Below, one piece after another: positions 9,721-18,129 of a DNA stretch of 64,000 nucleotides. The number at the start of each line of letters is the position of its first letter. The first letter of the stretch is position 1. Source of the DNA: Fumia xinanensis (GTDB lineage: Bacteria > Bacillota > Clostridia > Oscillospirales > Ruminococcaceae); assembly GCF_014384905.1 (NCBI RefSeq), contig NZ_JACRSV010000003.1:124001-188000 (forward strand). The letters are read 5' to 3'. Below the pieces are notes generated by a model, which was given only the letters and a program-made list of their open reading frames with translations, ran no database searches and had not been told where the DNA came from. The position numbers and the translations under genes are program-made.

Positions 9721-9910
9721 GCCGTGAAGTTATTATACCATAAATTCGCCCGCTTTAGCGGGCCAAAAGACGCGAAGCGACTTTGTCGGCCGTGCAGCGG
9801 CCGGGATTTATGATACAATGTTCTTACTAGTCTTGCGCTAGCAAGACAAAAGCGCCTAAAGGCGCTTTGCAAACAGCTTTCGCTGTTGCTTTTGAGGTTA
9901 TTATACCACA
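9721..9910 (-). repeat. Promoter-hairpin repeat cassette, copy A
   Basis: On the minus strand this begins TGGTATAATAACCTCA (9908-9893, extended -10). Next come a GNRA-capped hairpin (CAGC-GAAA-GCTG), TTTGCAAA, and AGCGCC-TTTA-GGCGCT followed by TTTTG. Three more hairpins follow, and the block ends in a second promoter-like TGGTATAATAACTTCA (9740-9725). It shares the first part with copies at 14755, 18254 and 44344, and about 100 nt with copy B. It lies between yibE/F (-) and the MATE gene (+). A plus-strand TGATACAAT inside it could also act as an extended -10. Confidence 0.75.
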
Positions 9911-10022
9911 CCGCACGCCAATCGAAAAGAAAACTATTTGTTACAATGTGCATAAAATTCGTTTTATTCTCCTTCTTGTATTCACCGATTGGGAGAAATC
10001 CTTGACAACAAAGGACAGATAC

Positions 10023-10051
10023 TTGCAAATATTTTTTCATTCTTCTATAAT
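10023..10051 (+). promoter_or_regulatory. Sigma-A promoter of the MATE gene
   Basis: TTGCAA, 17 bp, TATAAT. The transcript would start near 10058, giving a leader of ~87 nt that holds the hairpin GGGCAGGT/ACCTGCCC at ~10088-10109. Confidence 0.75.
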
Positions 10052-10144
10052 AGATAACATCGAGAATGGATCGGAACAATCATTCAAGGGCAGGTTTTGG
10101 ACCTGCCCTTCTGTTGTCGAAATGACATTTTGAGGAGTGTGAAT

Positions 10145-11512
10145 ATGGAAGGATTTAAGGAAAACAAAATGGGGACCACCCCGATGATGAAACTGATCGT
10201 CACTATGTCTCTGCCTGCAATGCTCTCTATGCTGGTACAGGCGCTTTATAACATTGTAGACAGCATGTTTGTGTCCTGGTACTCCCAGTCGGCTCTGACG
10301 GCCGTATCATTGGCATTTCCCATTCAGATGCTGATGATTTCTGTAGGAGTTGGTACCGGTGTGGGCATCAACTCCTTAGTTTCCCGGCGGCTTGGAGAAC
10401 AAAAGCAGGAGGAAGCTGACCATGCGGCTACCCACGGCCTGATTTTGGGAGCACTCAGCTGGTTGCTCTTTCTCATTTTCGGCCTGTTTTTTACAAGGCC
10501 CTTTTTTGCTGCATTTTCCGATGACCCCACGATTATTGCCATGGGCGATCAGTACCTGTCCATTGCTTGTGTGTTTTCCTTTGGGATCCTCATAGAAGTG
10601 GCGGCTGAAAAGACGCTTCAGGCCACCGGAAACATGATTTTCCCTATGATCGCCCAGCTCATCGGTGCCATCACCAATATCATCCTCGATCCTATTTTTA
10701 TTTTTGGATGGATGGGGATCCCCTCTATGGGAATTGCCGGTGCGGCTATTGCCACTGTTACCGGCCAGATCCTTTCAATGATTTTTCTGCTGGGTATTTT
10801 GCTGTTTGGCAACCACGCAGTCAATATTCGGTTTAAAAATTTCCGATTTCGTGCAAAAACTGTAAAGGACATATACGCCGTCGGCTTCCCGTCTATTATC
10901 ATGCAGTCCATCGGCTCAGTGCTCGTCATGGGCCTCAACGCCATCTTGGGAACAATTTCTGAGACCGGCGTGGCTATTCTGGGCGTTTACTACAAACTAC
11001 AGTCCTTTGTGTTTATGCCGGTGTTCGGCCTGACACAGGGAATGATGCCGATTATGGGGTACAACTATGGTGCCCGGAACAAAAAACGTCTCGTCTCCTC
11101 CCTCAAACTAGGGTCCATCATTGCTTTGATTATAATGGCGGTGGGAACGCTCCTTTTCTGGGGGCTGACAGAGCCTCTGCTGAGCATATTCAGAGCTGAT
11201 GCACAGATGATGACAGACGGTATTCCCGCCCTGCGGATTATCAGCCTTTGCTTTATACCGGCGGCGATGGGGATTACCTTTTCGACAATTTTTCAAGCGG
11301 TGGGTATGGGCTTTAAAAGCTTGCTCATCTCCCTCCTTCGCCAATTGATCCTTATTTTGCCCGTAGCCTATTTCCTGTCCAAAATAGGGCTGGTTTATGT
11401 ATGGTATTCGTTTCCCATCGCAGAGGCGGTTTCCTTTATAGTCAGTATTTTTATTTATCTGCACCTTTACGAGACACATATCAAAAAACTGGATCAGAAC
11501 ACTATCGCATAG
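10145..11512 (+). CDS. MATE family efflux transporter
   Basis: A 455-residue, 12-segment membrane protein of the multidrug and toxin extrusion family. Such proteins expel cationic or aromatic compounds, usually coupled to Na+ or H+. Recognisable stretches are 'MLVQALYNIVDSMFVSWYS' at the first helix, 'GVGTGVGINSLVSRRLGE' and 'TQGMMPIMGYNYGARN'. The frame extends upstream to 10097, but GAGGAG sits 7 nt before the ATG at 10145 and the extra codons lie in the hairpin leader. It is monocistronic and preceded by a good promoter. The long perfect palindrome at 11533-11577 follows. Confidence 0.93.
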   Translation: MEGFKENKMGTTPMMKLIVTMSLPAMLSMLVQALYNIVDSMFVSWYSQSALTAVSLAFPIQMLMISVGVGTGVGINSLVSRRLGEQKQEEADHAATHGLILGALSWLLFLIFGLFFTRPFFAAFSDDPTIIAMGDQYLSIACVFSFGILIEVAAEKTLQATGNMIFPMIAQLIGAITNIILDPIFIFGWMGIPSMGIAGAAIATVTGQILSMIFLLGILLFGNHAVNIRFKNFRFRAKTVKDIYAVGFPSIIMQSIGSVLVMGLNAILGTISETGVAILGVYYKLQSFVFMPVFGLTQGMMPIMGYNYGARNKKRLVSSLKLGSIIALIIMAVGTLLFWGLTEPLLSIFRADAQMMTDGIPALRIISLCFIPAAMGITFSTIFQAVGMGFKSLLISLLRQLILILPVAYFLSKIGLVYVWYSFPIAEAVSFIVSIFIYLHLYETHIKKLDQNTIA

Positions 11513-11532
11513 GGGAATAAAAAATATTTTTT

Positions 11533-11577
11533 CGAAGTCACAACCCCCTGCCATACTGGCAGGGGGTTGTGACTTCG
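11533..11577. repeat. Perfect 21-bp inverted repeat with 3-nt loop
   Basis: Two 21-nt arms (11533-11553 and 11557-11577) are perfectly complementary around a TAC loop; the core is CCCCCTGCCA/TGGCAGGGGG. It follows the MATE stop by 20 bp. No T-run follows on either strand, so it is not a standard intrinsic terminator, though a stem this strong could block 3' exonucleases or pause polymerase. Confidence 0.8.
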
Positions 11578-11633
11578 GTGTGACTATGGTTGGGTATTAT
11601 GGAGGTATACTTGAAAACAAAGGAGGTAATTTG

Positions 11634-12098
11634 GTGGAACCTATCTCTTTTCCAATTACCAGCAAGGTAATTATTTATTTGTCCAATTCCCCCAGAGAGC
11701 CGGTTTGTGGCCAAATTTACAGCGTCTACTATAACGCTTTTATGGATTTTTGCGGTGTAGCACAGCTTTTGCGGGCGATGGAGTCACTCTATGATACGCT
11801 GGATATGCCGCAGGCATCTTGTGAAAATCAGGCTTTCCATCCCTTAAAACGGGCGAAAAAAAACGGCGATGATCGGATGATAGAAAGCCGTGCAGGGCAC
11901 AGAAAAAGTGTCGAAGCGGATCAGGCAACTTTTCTGGTTCATGTTATTTACCGCCAGTACAATACTTGGCAGGGACGAATTACCTGGATGCAGGATAAAA
12001 CCTCCCGTAATTTCAAAAGTGTTTTTGAAATGCTTAAGCTGATGGACGACGCTATGAACGGCTCCAGCCAGATCCAATATATCTGGAATGCGGATTGA
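11634..12098 (+). CDS. Conserved small protein of unknown function (WQG-motif type)
   Basis: A protein of 154 residues starting at GTG 11634, seven nt after a perfect AGGAGG; the longer frame from 11580 lacks a better site. I cannot assign a function. The C-terminal ~50 residues (FLVHVIYRQYNTWQG, then RITWMQDKTSRNFKSVFEML) look like a short domain I associate with uncharacterised clostridial proteins, in which an 'RQNxTWQG' strand is followed by a 'RSxLELLKLIDSA' helix. The N-terminal half has no recognisable feature. There is no signal peptide or membrane segment, so it is probably cytoplasmic. It is flanked by the 21-bp palindrome and a terminator. Confidence 0.6.
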   Translation: MEPISFPITSKVIIYLSNSPREPVCGQIYSVYYNAFMDFCGVAQLLRAMESLYDTLDMPQASCENQAFHPLKRAKKNGDDRMIESRAGHRKSVEADQATFLVHVIYRQYNTWQGRITWMQDKTSRNFKSVFEMLKLMDDAMNGSSQIQYIWNAD

Positions 12099-12132
12099 AA
12101 AATCGGCAGGCAAAATCGCCTGCCGATTTTTT
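12098..12132. terminator. Bidirectional intrinsic terminator
   Basis: AAAATCGGCAGGC and GCCTGCCGATTTTTT around an AAAATC loop, between the small protein (+) and the DUF2871-type gene (-). Confidence 0.9.
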
Positions 12133-12550
12133 ACTGATTTTCAGTAATATGTTTTTTGAGCAGAACAAAAAACACAATTATGCCAATTGCTGTCAGGATA
12201 TGACCGATTCCCGCCAAGCCGGATAAAGCAGCATCGATTCCTGTTGGCAGAGAAACCTGCAATACCTGAGCGATTCCCCTAGCAGTCAGCATCATAGCGG
12301 TAATAATCACGCCGGTGTTGTAGATAGCGACAAACTTTCCGAAAAGCTTACTCTGATAAAGCGGCCACAGTTTTGACAGGGCCAACAGCACCAGTGTAAA
12401 AATCATTCCCAATAAAAATAGATGGGTGTGGACGACTCCCAAAGCCGTCCGATCGGTAAAATTGTTAAACTTTGTAAATTCCCGATAGAATACGCCTCCT
12501 GCCATTCCAGCAATTGCATATCCGAAAGCCCAATATAATAATTTTTTCAT
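12131..12550 (-). CDS. DUF2871-type four-helix membrane protein
   Basis: A 139-residue protein with four membrane segments (~5-25, 38-60, 75-95, 110-132). The opening 'AGGVFYREFTKFNNF' followed by 'LGVVHTHLFLLGMIF' is characteristic of the DUF2871 family; its conserved histidine pair (HTH) inside a helix suggests possible metal or haem contact, but no function is known. It follows fbp by 31 bp in the same direction, with its own AGGAGG-like site, and is probably co-transcribed. The terminator at 12098-12132 closes the unit. Confidence 0.7.
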   Translation of the reverse strand: MKKLLYWAFGYAIAGMAGGVFYREFTKFNNFTDRTALGVVHTHLFLLGMIFTLVLLALSKLWPLYQSKLFGKFVAIYNTGVIITAMMLTARGIAQVLQVSLPTGIDAALSGLAGIGHILTAIGIIVFFVLLKKHITENQ

Positions 12551-12581
12551 TTCATCCTCCTGGATTTCTTTGTCGGGGGTG

Positions 12582-14582
12582 TTACATTTTGTCGGTGTTG
12601 CTGTTGTGCCGCTCTTTGATAAGTCCAGTACGGTAGGCAGTGAGCAACAGCTTCAAATCTTCAATGTTTTCCCGTATCTGAATACCTACATCGGTATCGG
12701 ATATTTTAATACGATCCTCCATGGTTTCAAAGACAACTGCAGTGGATAAAATATCTTTGTTATTCCGAATCGCGTTTTCGACGCCGCCGAAAGGCTCGTG
12801 AGAAGAAATGCGAATACCATAAGAGTTGTAAATGAGAGTGTAACCCGCAATGCCGGTGGTGGGTTGATAGGCTTTGCAAAATCCTCCGTCGATAACAATG
12901 AGCCGTCCTCCAGCTTTGACGGGCAGTTCCCCATCTTTGGATTTGACGGGGATGTGGCCATTCACAATATGAGAGTGGGGACTGTACAGGCCAAATTCAT
13001 GAAGAATTTTAAGGCAAACCTCTTCCTTTTTGCTGTGGATATAGTAGGCATTTTTGGACTCGGTCCATGCGGCAGGGTCGGGAATGAGCAGCCGTTCAAA
13101 GGTAGCCATCTTTTCCCGTCCGAACAAGGGTGAATGCTTTCCACACCACAAAAACCACAAAAAGTCTTTGCCCAGCTGCCGTTCCGGTGAACCAGGCTTT
13201 GCGTAATACCCCTGCCGGGCAACCGATTCAGCGTAGTCGAGGAATGTCTTCCCAGTGAGGCTTTCTCCATTTACGCCAAACGCCATAAAGGTTTCGTCCA
13301 TATTCATGGGGATGCAGCCGTGGAACAACAGGTTTCCATTACAGCAGGCGTAAAGTCCGCCTTTAGAGTAGAGAAATTTTGCATGTCGCTGGAGTTTTTC
13401 ACTTTGCTGGAAAGAAAAGCGGAGCTGGCTCATGAGTTCAGACTCTTCGGGACTCAGCTGATAGGGATTTTGCGGGTCTACTGTCGGGAATTCAGTGTCC
13501 GCAAGCGGATAGGCAGTGCCGCCTATAACAATTTGTCTCTTCCCATAGTCGATTTTATCCAGCAACAGCCGGTCTTCCATTTGAAAGGAAGGATTTCTCA
13601 AAACGATTTGTCCTTCCAGTTTAAAGAGAATAACAGCGATGGCTTTGTGCATCCGGGAAACAAGCAGCACGTCTTTTGGATTATAGCTGTTTTCATCGCT
13701 GATTTTCGGTCGGAAACAGTCAGTGTTGACGTTTTGATAGACTTCGTTTGCGAAAAGAGCTAGAGGACGCAGATTAATGCCGTAGCCAGTTTCGATGACC
13801 TCCAGATTGCTGTAGTTCATCGAGTTGTTCAATACATTAGCGATACAGGTCCGACTGCCTGCTGCCGCCCCCATCCAGAGGATGTCGTGGTTTCCCCATT
13901 GGATATCCACCGAATGGTGTTCCATCAATGAATCCATAATAATGTCCGCCCGGGGGCCCCGGTCAAAAATGTCCCCCACGATGTGGAGCCGGTCTACCAC
14001 CAAACGCTTAATTGTAGTGCAGACGGCGATGATAAATTCGTCAGCTTGCTCCACCTCAATAATAGTGGATAATATATTGGCGTAATAGTTTTCTTTGTTC
14101 AGTTCTCCGTAGTTTGTGTGAAGAAGCTCATCAATGATGTAGGCGAAGTCCTTCGGCAGGGCCTGCCTCACCTTGGCCCGTGTGTATTTGGAGGCCACCA
14201 GACGGCATACCTCTAAGAGACGGTGAAGGGTAATGCGGTACCACTCATCCAAATCTGAAACCGTTTCCTTGATTTCCTTTAATTTTGCATCGGTGTAATA
14301 GATAAGGGTTGCCAATATCGCTCGTTCTTTTTCAGGGAGGGTGTTTTTGTAAAGAACCTCCACCTTTTCTTTGATGACGCCAGAAGCGTTGTTAAGAATA
14401 TGGAGAAATGCTTCGTATTCCCCGTGAAGGTCTGACATAAAATGCTCGGTGCCTTTGGGCAGGTTCATAACCGCTTGGAGATTGATGATCTCTGCCGCCG
14501 CAGCTTGAACAGTGGGATACTGTGTGGATAAAATTTTTAGGTAACGCAGATCCTTTTCAACCTTCTTGTTGTCGCAGCTCAT
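12582..14582 (-). CDS. fbp: Fructose-1,6-bisphosphatase, class III
   Basis: A 666-residue gluconeogenic phosphatase of the Firmicutes-specific class III, unrelated in fold to classes I and II. The calcineurin-like metal motifs are HFMSDLHGEYEAF, VGDIFDRGPRAD, 'WGNHDILWMGAA' and later 'IVNGHIPVK', and the enzyme should need Mn2+. The frame is open another 42 codons upstream, but AGGAGGG four nt before the ATG at 14582 decides the start and gives the usual family length. It has a promoter at 14642-14670 and is followed by the DUF2871-type gene. Confidence 0.96.
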   Translation of the reverse strand: MSCDNKKVEKDLRYLKILSTQYPTVQAAAAEIINLQAVMNLPKGTEHFMSDLHGEYEAFLHILNNASGVIKEKVEVLYKNTLPEKERAILATLIYYTDAKLKEIKETVSDLDEWYRITLHRLLEVCRLVASKYTRAKVRQALPKDFAYIIDELLHTNYGELNKENYYANILSTIIEVEQADEFIIAVCTTIKRLVVDRLHIVGDIFDRGPRADIIMDSLMEHHSVDIQWGNHDILWMGAAAGSRTCIANVLNNSMNYSNLEVIETGYGINLRPLALFANEVYQNVNTDCFRPKISDENSYNPKDVLLVSRMHKAIAVILFKLEGQIVLRNPSFQMEDRLLLDKIDYGKRQIVIGGTAYPLADTEFPTVDPQNPYQLSPEESELMSQLRFSFQQSEKLQRHAKFLYSKGGLYACCNGNLLFHGCIPMNMDETFMAFGVNGESLTGKTFLDYAESVARQGYYAKPGSPERQLGKDFLWFLWCGKHSPLFGREKMATFERLLIPDPAAWTESKNAYYIHSKKEEVCLKILHEFGLYSPHSHIVNGHIPVKSKDGELPVKAGGRLIVIDGGFCKAYQPTTGIAGYTLIYNSYGIRISSHEPFGGVENAIRNNKDILSTAVVFETMEDRIKISDTDVGIQIRENIEDLKLLLTAYRTGLIKERHNSNTDKM

Positions 14583-14641
14583 AAGCCCTCCTGTATATTT
14601 TTCAAAGCTCGAAATCTCATTTGGGGTGTCGATATAAATCC

Positions 14642-14670
14642 AGTATACCGTTTTTGTAGGTGTTAGTAAA
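14642..14670 (-). promoter_or_regulatory. Sigma-A promoter of fbp
   Basis: On the minus strand TTTACT, 17 bp, TATACT, about 60 nt before the fbp start codon. Confidence 0.7.
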
Positions 14671-14754
14671 GGCGGATTTTGTAAAAAACTGAAGAATCCC
14701 CTTGACAAAATTGTGTTTGTTTACAAAAATCTAATGCTTTGCTGTTTTTTTATG

Positions 14755-15030
14755 TGGTATAATAACCTCACAGGAAATAACTAATCTGTTTGAAAAGTGC
14801 CGAAGGCGCTTTTTCCCGCTGGCGCGGGAAATGTGAGAATAATTTAATATTAAATTCACAAAAGGCAAAGCCTTTTGTGTGGACCATGCCCGCTATTGTG
14901 GACTGTGTCCACGTAATTTATGATACAACAAAACGAGGAAACAACAAAGCGCCAAAGGCGCTTTGTTCCGTTTAAGCGGCATCAGCGAAATATTTATGAT
15001 CAATTCTACCCATTGCGTCGCTGTAAAAGA
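14755..15030 (+). repeat. Promoter-hairpin repeat cassette, copy C (expanded)
   Basis: Begins TGGTATAATAACCTCA (14755-14770), the same terminal motif as copies A and D but on the plus strand. It continues with GTTTGAAAAGTGCC-GAA-GGCGCTTTTT (14788-14814), a hairpin CCCGCTGGCGCGGG, and an AATTTAATATTAAATT palindrome. Then come AAAAGGC/GCCTTTT and GTGGAC/GTCCAC hairpins, a second promoter-like TTTATGATACAAC (~14917) and a second AAAGCGCC-AAA-GGCGCTTTG hairpin (~14946). A partial third motif TTTATGATCAATTCTACC follows. It lies directly upstream of the second CPBP gene in the same direction. Confidence 0.7.
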
Positions 15031-15111
15031 CTTAAGGTAGCTTTGTACCCATTAAAGCCTTTTAACTTTTAGGTGGTGGGCTAGATGCTTTTTATATTGA
15101 GGAGTTTTTGT

Positions 15112-16170
15112 ATGGCATATACACCAAATGATCAGCCTCCGAAAAAGGACCAGGTTCATTCGGACGATAACACTTATATTAGCGGGTACGGATTTGTCGC
15201 AACGGATCCAAGAATGCTGCAGGAACAGCATCTGAAAAAGAATGTAGCGGTCATTGCGGTGGCAATGGTAGGTGTTATCCTTCTCCCCACCTTTTTTTTG
15301 GTTCCAGTGACCGTTGTGATGCAGACTGTTGTAAGCGCCCTGAGTAAAACTACCAATCAGTTTGTGCTCATTGCTACCCTTGCCCAGGAAGCACGGGAAT
15401 TGATTCTTTATCTTTTATCTGTTTTGCTGCCCATATGTTTTTTGCGATTTTTCCTCCGAGATGGAAGTATAGAGGCGGCAGTGCGAAAGCTGCCTGACAA
15501 AAAAACGTGGATTTATGCAGTGCCTTTGACCCTGACGGTAGTCGCACTGGCAGGTGTCGGTTCCCAATTTATCAATAGTCTGCTTTTCCAGCTTCATATC
15601 GTACCCCTCACTCCAAACAATATGCTGCCTGGAAACAATATTTCTCTGGCATTCTATCTGGTGCGAGTGATGTTTTTACCGGCCGTTTTAGAAGAGTATT
15701 TGTTTCGGGGCCTGATCCTGAATTCTCTCCGCCGGCATGGGGACACCTTTGCCGTTGTACTGTCATCGGTTTTTTACGGCATGATGCAGTATACGGTGAC
15801 CCGTAATTTAAGCGGCTTTGTATTTGGGATTGTACTGGGATATTTTGTGCTGCGCACAGGTTCCGTCCTTACAGCAGTTATTTGTCATCTTGGTGCAAGC
15901 GCTGTTGGATCCGTTATTGTGCTCGTTCAGCATTTTTTGCCATCTCACTATGAACTGGTGGAGAATATCCTGTTTATCGCTATCCTTGCAGTCGGTATTG
16001 TGTCCTTTATTTTTCTCTGCACCAGGGAGAGTAACGCATTTATTATAAGTGATACCAATAATACCACTTCTACGGCCCATAAACTAAAACTATGCCTAAG
16101 CAACGGGGCGTTTATTATCGTATTGCTTTTATGGGCGTGGCAGATGTTCCGCAGCGTACAGATTTTTTGA
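15112..16170 (+). CDS. CPBP family membrane protein (copy 2) with altered second motif
   Basis: A 352-residue polytopic membrane protein. Motif 1 is intact (LEEYLFRG near residue 200) and a motif 3 histidine is present (ICHLGAS). The usual FxxxH of motif 2 reads YGMMQ, with glutamine in place of histidine. The hydrophilic first ~45 residues are followed by about eight membrane segments. The ATG at 15112 follows GAGGAG; an alternative ATG at 15085 with a weaker AGGTGG cannot be excluded. The His-to-Gln change may mean loss of proteolysis. Repeat cassette C provides the nearest promoter-like motif; tadA follows after 24 bp. Confidence 0.75.
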   Translation: MAYTPNDQPPKKDQVHSDDNTYISGYGFVATDPRMLQEQHLKKNVAVIAVAMVGVILLPTFFLVPVTVVMQTVVSALSKTTNQFVLIATLAQEARELILYLLSVLLPICFLRFFLRDGSIEAAVRKLPDKKTWIYAVPLTLTVVALAGVGSQFINSLLFQLHIVPLTPNNMLPGNNISLAFYLVRVMFLPAVLEEYLFRGLILNSLRRHGDTFAVVLSSVFYGMMQYTVTRNLSGFVFGIVLGYFVLRTGSVLTAVICHLGASAVGSVIVLVQHFLPSHYELVENILFIAILAVGIVSFIFLCTRESNAFIISDTNNTTSTAHKLKLCLSNGAFIIVLLLWAWQMFRSVQIF

Positions 16171-16194
16171 CTTTAGAGTGGAGGGAATCTTCTT

Positions 16195-16689
16195 TTGACT
16201 TTTTCGGAACAAGATGTACTTTTTATGAGGCAGGCGTTGCGGCAAGCCGAAGAGGCATATGCCTACAATGAAACTCCGGTGGGTGCGGTGCTCGTCTGGG
16301 AAGATAAAATTGTTTCTGCGGCCCATAACCGAAGAGAAACGGATAAAAGTGCGTTGGCCCACGCAGAATGTTTGGTTATCAATGAGGCTTGCCGGAAGTT
16401 GGGGGGATGGAGGCTCCATAAAGCCACTCTCTATGTGACGCTGGAACCCTGTCCCATGTGTGCGGGGGCGATCATCAACGCTCGAATTGCCCGGGTTGTT
16501 TTTGGGGCTAAAGATCCGAAAGCCGGTTGCTGCGGGAGTATTACTGAACTGTTTTCACTGCCGTTTAACCACCGGCCCATTGTGGAAGGCGGACTTTTAG
16601 AGGACGAATGCCGGGAACTTCTCACAGGTTTTTTCCGAGAGATGCGTGCCAAACGAAAGGCGATGAAAACGGTCGCTCCAACAGAATAA
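16195..16689 (+). CDS. tadA: tRNA-specific adenosine deaminase
   Basis: A 164-residue zinc deaminase that converts A34 of the tRNA-Arg(ACG) anticodon to inosine. The catalytic motifs are AHAE (zinc His and proton-shuttle Glu) and EPCPMCAGA (two zinc Cys). Start is TTG at 16195, nine nt after GGAGGG; no ATG or GTG is better placed. It lies 24 bp behind the CPBP gene, probably in one transcript, and ends at the terminator at 16692-16726. Confidence 0.95.
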   Translation: MTFSEQDVLFMRQALRQAEEAYAYNETPVGAVLVWEDKIVSAAHNRRETDKSALAHAECLVINEACRKLGGWRLHKATLYVTLEPCPMCAGAIINARIARVVFGAKDPKAGCCGSITELFSLPFNHRPIVEGGLLEDECRELLTGFFREMRAKRKAMKTVAPTE

Positions 16690-16691
16690 AA

Positions 16692-16726
16692 AGACACCCT
16701 GCCGTAAATCTGCGGCAGGGTGTTTT
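16692..16726. terminator. Bidirectional intrinsic terminator
   Basis: ACACCCTGCCG and CGGCAGGGTGT stem with T-rich flanks on both strands, between tadA and the convergent pseudouridine synthase gene. Confidence 0.9.
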
Positions 16727-16742
16727 GGATTTTATCAGTGTT

Positions 16743-17609
16743 TTACCAGAAGTCTCGGCCGGCAAGAATGGCCATATCCTGTGGCAGCGGGGACAAAAGG
16801 GCAACAGGGGAGTCGTCTTCGGGACGACGGAAGGCCAGTTTCCCGCAGTGCAGGGCGTGCCGGCTGATATGCTCAGTTCGTCCGCCGTAAAGGGTATCCC
16901 CCTCCAGCGGATGGCCAATGTAGGCAAAATGGACACGAATTTGGTGGGTTCGACCGGTTTCCAGCCGGATGGCAACGAGGGCGTAGTCAGAAAATTGCTG
17001 CACTACCCGGTAATGGGTGACTGCCCGTTGCCCTTTCGGATGTACTTTTCTGCTGATGATGGAGCCGGGAACTCGGATCAGAGGTTCGTCAATAGTGCCC
17101 TCTGACTCCTCTAATTGTCCCTGCACGATGGCAATGTATTCCTTTTCAAGGCATTCTGCCACCTTTGCAGCCGCAAGGGTGTTTTTGGCGGACAGGCAGA
17201 GCCCAGTGGTATCTCGATCCAGACGGTTGATTGGTCGAAAGGCAATTTTTTCCTTCTGAAACAACGCAGCAAAATAATTGCCCAAGGTGTCGTTGTAATA
17301 GGTGGCAGAAGGATGTACGGGCATGTCTGCAGGTTTATCAAACACAATGATATCAGCATCCTCGTAGACGACAGGAACCTGCAGCTCCGAATTGGGAATA
17401 AGCTTTATTTTATCTCCGGACAGCTCGATTTCTACAACGTCTCCTGCATTTACCGTATCTACCATGCGGCGATGTGCCCCGTTTACCGAGATCCCGCCAT
17501 GTTTGAGTTTGATAATGAGCCGTTTGGAATATCCCTGCCGTTTTCTCAGGTAGGTCTGGAGCTGCAGTCCGGAGTCGGCAGCGGAAACGGTGTATCGGTG
17601 CTTTCTCAT
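16743..17609 (-). CDS. RluA family pseudouridine synthase
   Basis: A 288-residue enzyme isomerising uridine to pseudouridine in RNA. An S4-like N-terminal domain (~10-70) is followed by the catalytic domain, whose essential Asp lies in INRLDRDTTGL. Conserved 'ETGRTHQIRVHFAYIGHPL' and 'GDTLYGG' follow. The RluA/RluD/RluC target (23S rRNA or tRNA) cannot be told by eye. Its start overlaps the end of the upstream flavoprotein gene by 4 bp, so the two are translationally coupled. Confidence 0.93.
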   Translation of the reverse strand: MRKHRYTVSAADSGLQLQTYLRKRQGYSKRLIIKLKHGGISVNGAHRRMVDTVNAGDVVEIELSGDKIKLIPNSELQVPVVYEDADIIVFDKPADMPVHPSATYYNDTLGNYFAALFQKEKIAFRPINRLDRDTTGLCLSAKNTLAAAKVAECLEKEYIAIVQGQLEESEGTIDEPLIRVPGSIISRKVHPKGQRAVTHYRVVQQFSDYALVAIRLETGRTHQIRVHFAYIGHPLEGDTLYGGRTEHISRHALHCGKLAFRRPEDDSPVALLSPLPQDMAILAGRDFW

Positions 17610-18109
17610 TCCTGAATGTAGGCTTTCAGAATTTCACCCATATAAATATCGTGGTAATCCTTCTCTGGATAGGAATCGGCGATATAGTCTGCCAAAAAAC
17701 CTTCCGGCCGAATATGGTCTCTGTAAATCTTTTTGCAGAAGAATACAAGCTTTGCCTGTTCAAAGTAGATATGCTCCCCGTTCACTACCGGGTTGAGGCC
17801 TGTTTCCGCTATTTTGTCCACATCCCGTCCGGATACTTTGCCGCAGAGAGCCAATACCTTGCGCATTTCTTCCCCGTAAAAGCTCAAGGTGAAAAATTCT
17901 CCTGTCTCCAAAAATTCATGGGTATACCGCTGCGGACGGATAAACGCGGTGACAATATTTTTGTTCCACATAACACCCATGTTGCCCCAGCTGACCGTCA
18001 TGGTGTTGTATTTTTCCGGAGTACCGGCCGTTACCAGCGCCCAATCCCTCCCGATAAGCTGAAACGGGTTTTGTGTTAACTTAGTTACATCGATTTCTTG
18101 AAAAGCCAT
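17606..18109 (-). CDS. Flavin reductase-like / flavoredoxin family protein
   Basis: A 167-residue FMN-binding split-barrel protein. 'PWALVTAGT'-like opening 'DWALVTAGTPEKYNTMTVSW' and 'FIRPQRYTHEFLETGEFFTL' fit the flavin reductase-like domain common in anaerobes, where it may act as an electron carrier. The ATG follows AAGGAG. It overlaps the pseudouridine synthase gene by 4 bp and sits directly downstream of repeat cassette B, whose extended -10 (18251-18246) points towards it. Confidence 0.8.
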   Translation of the reverse strand: MAFQEIDVTKLTQNPFQLIGRDWALVTAGTPEKYNTMTVSWGNMGVMWNKNIVTAFIRPQRYTHEFLETGEFFTLSFYGEEMRKVLALCGKVSGRDVDKIAETGLNPVVNGEHIYFEQAKLVFFCKKIYRDHIRPEGFLADYIADSYPEKDYHDIYMGEILKAYIQE

Positions 18110-18129
18110 TTTAAATCTCTCCTTAATGT

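Noticed and set aside
9717..10079. 120-codon minus-strand ORF across the repeat region
   Set aside because: It is translated repeat cassette A and leader sequence, lacks a ribosome site and overlaps the MATE promoter.
13320..13763. 147-codon plus-strand ORF inside fbp
   Set aside because: Antisense shadow of fbp.
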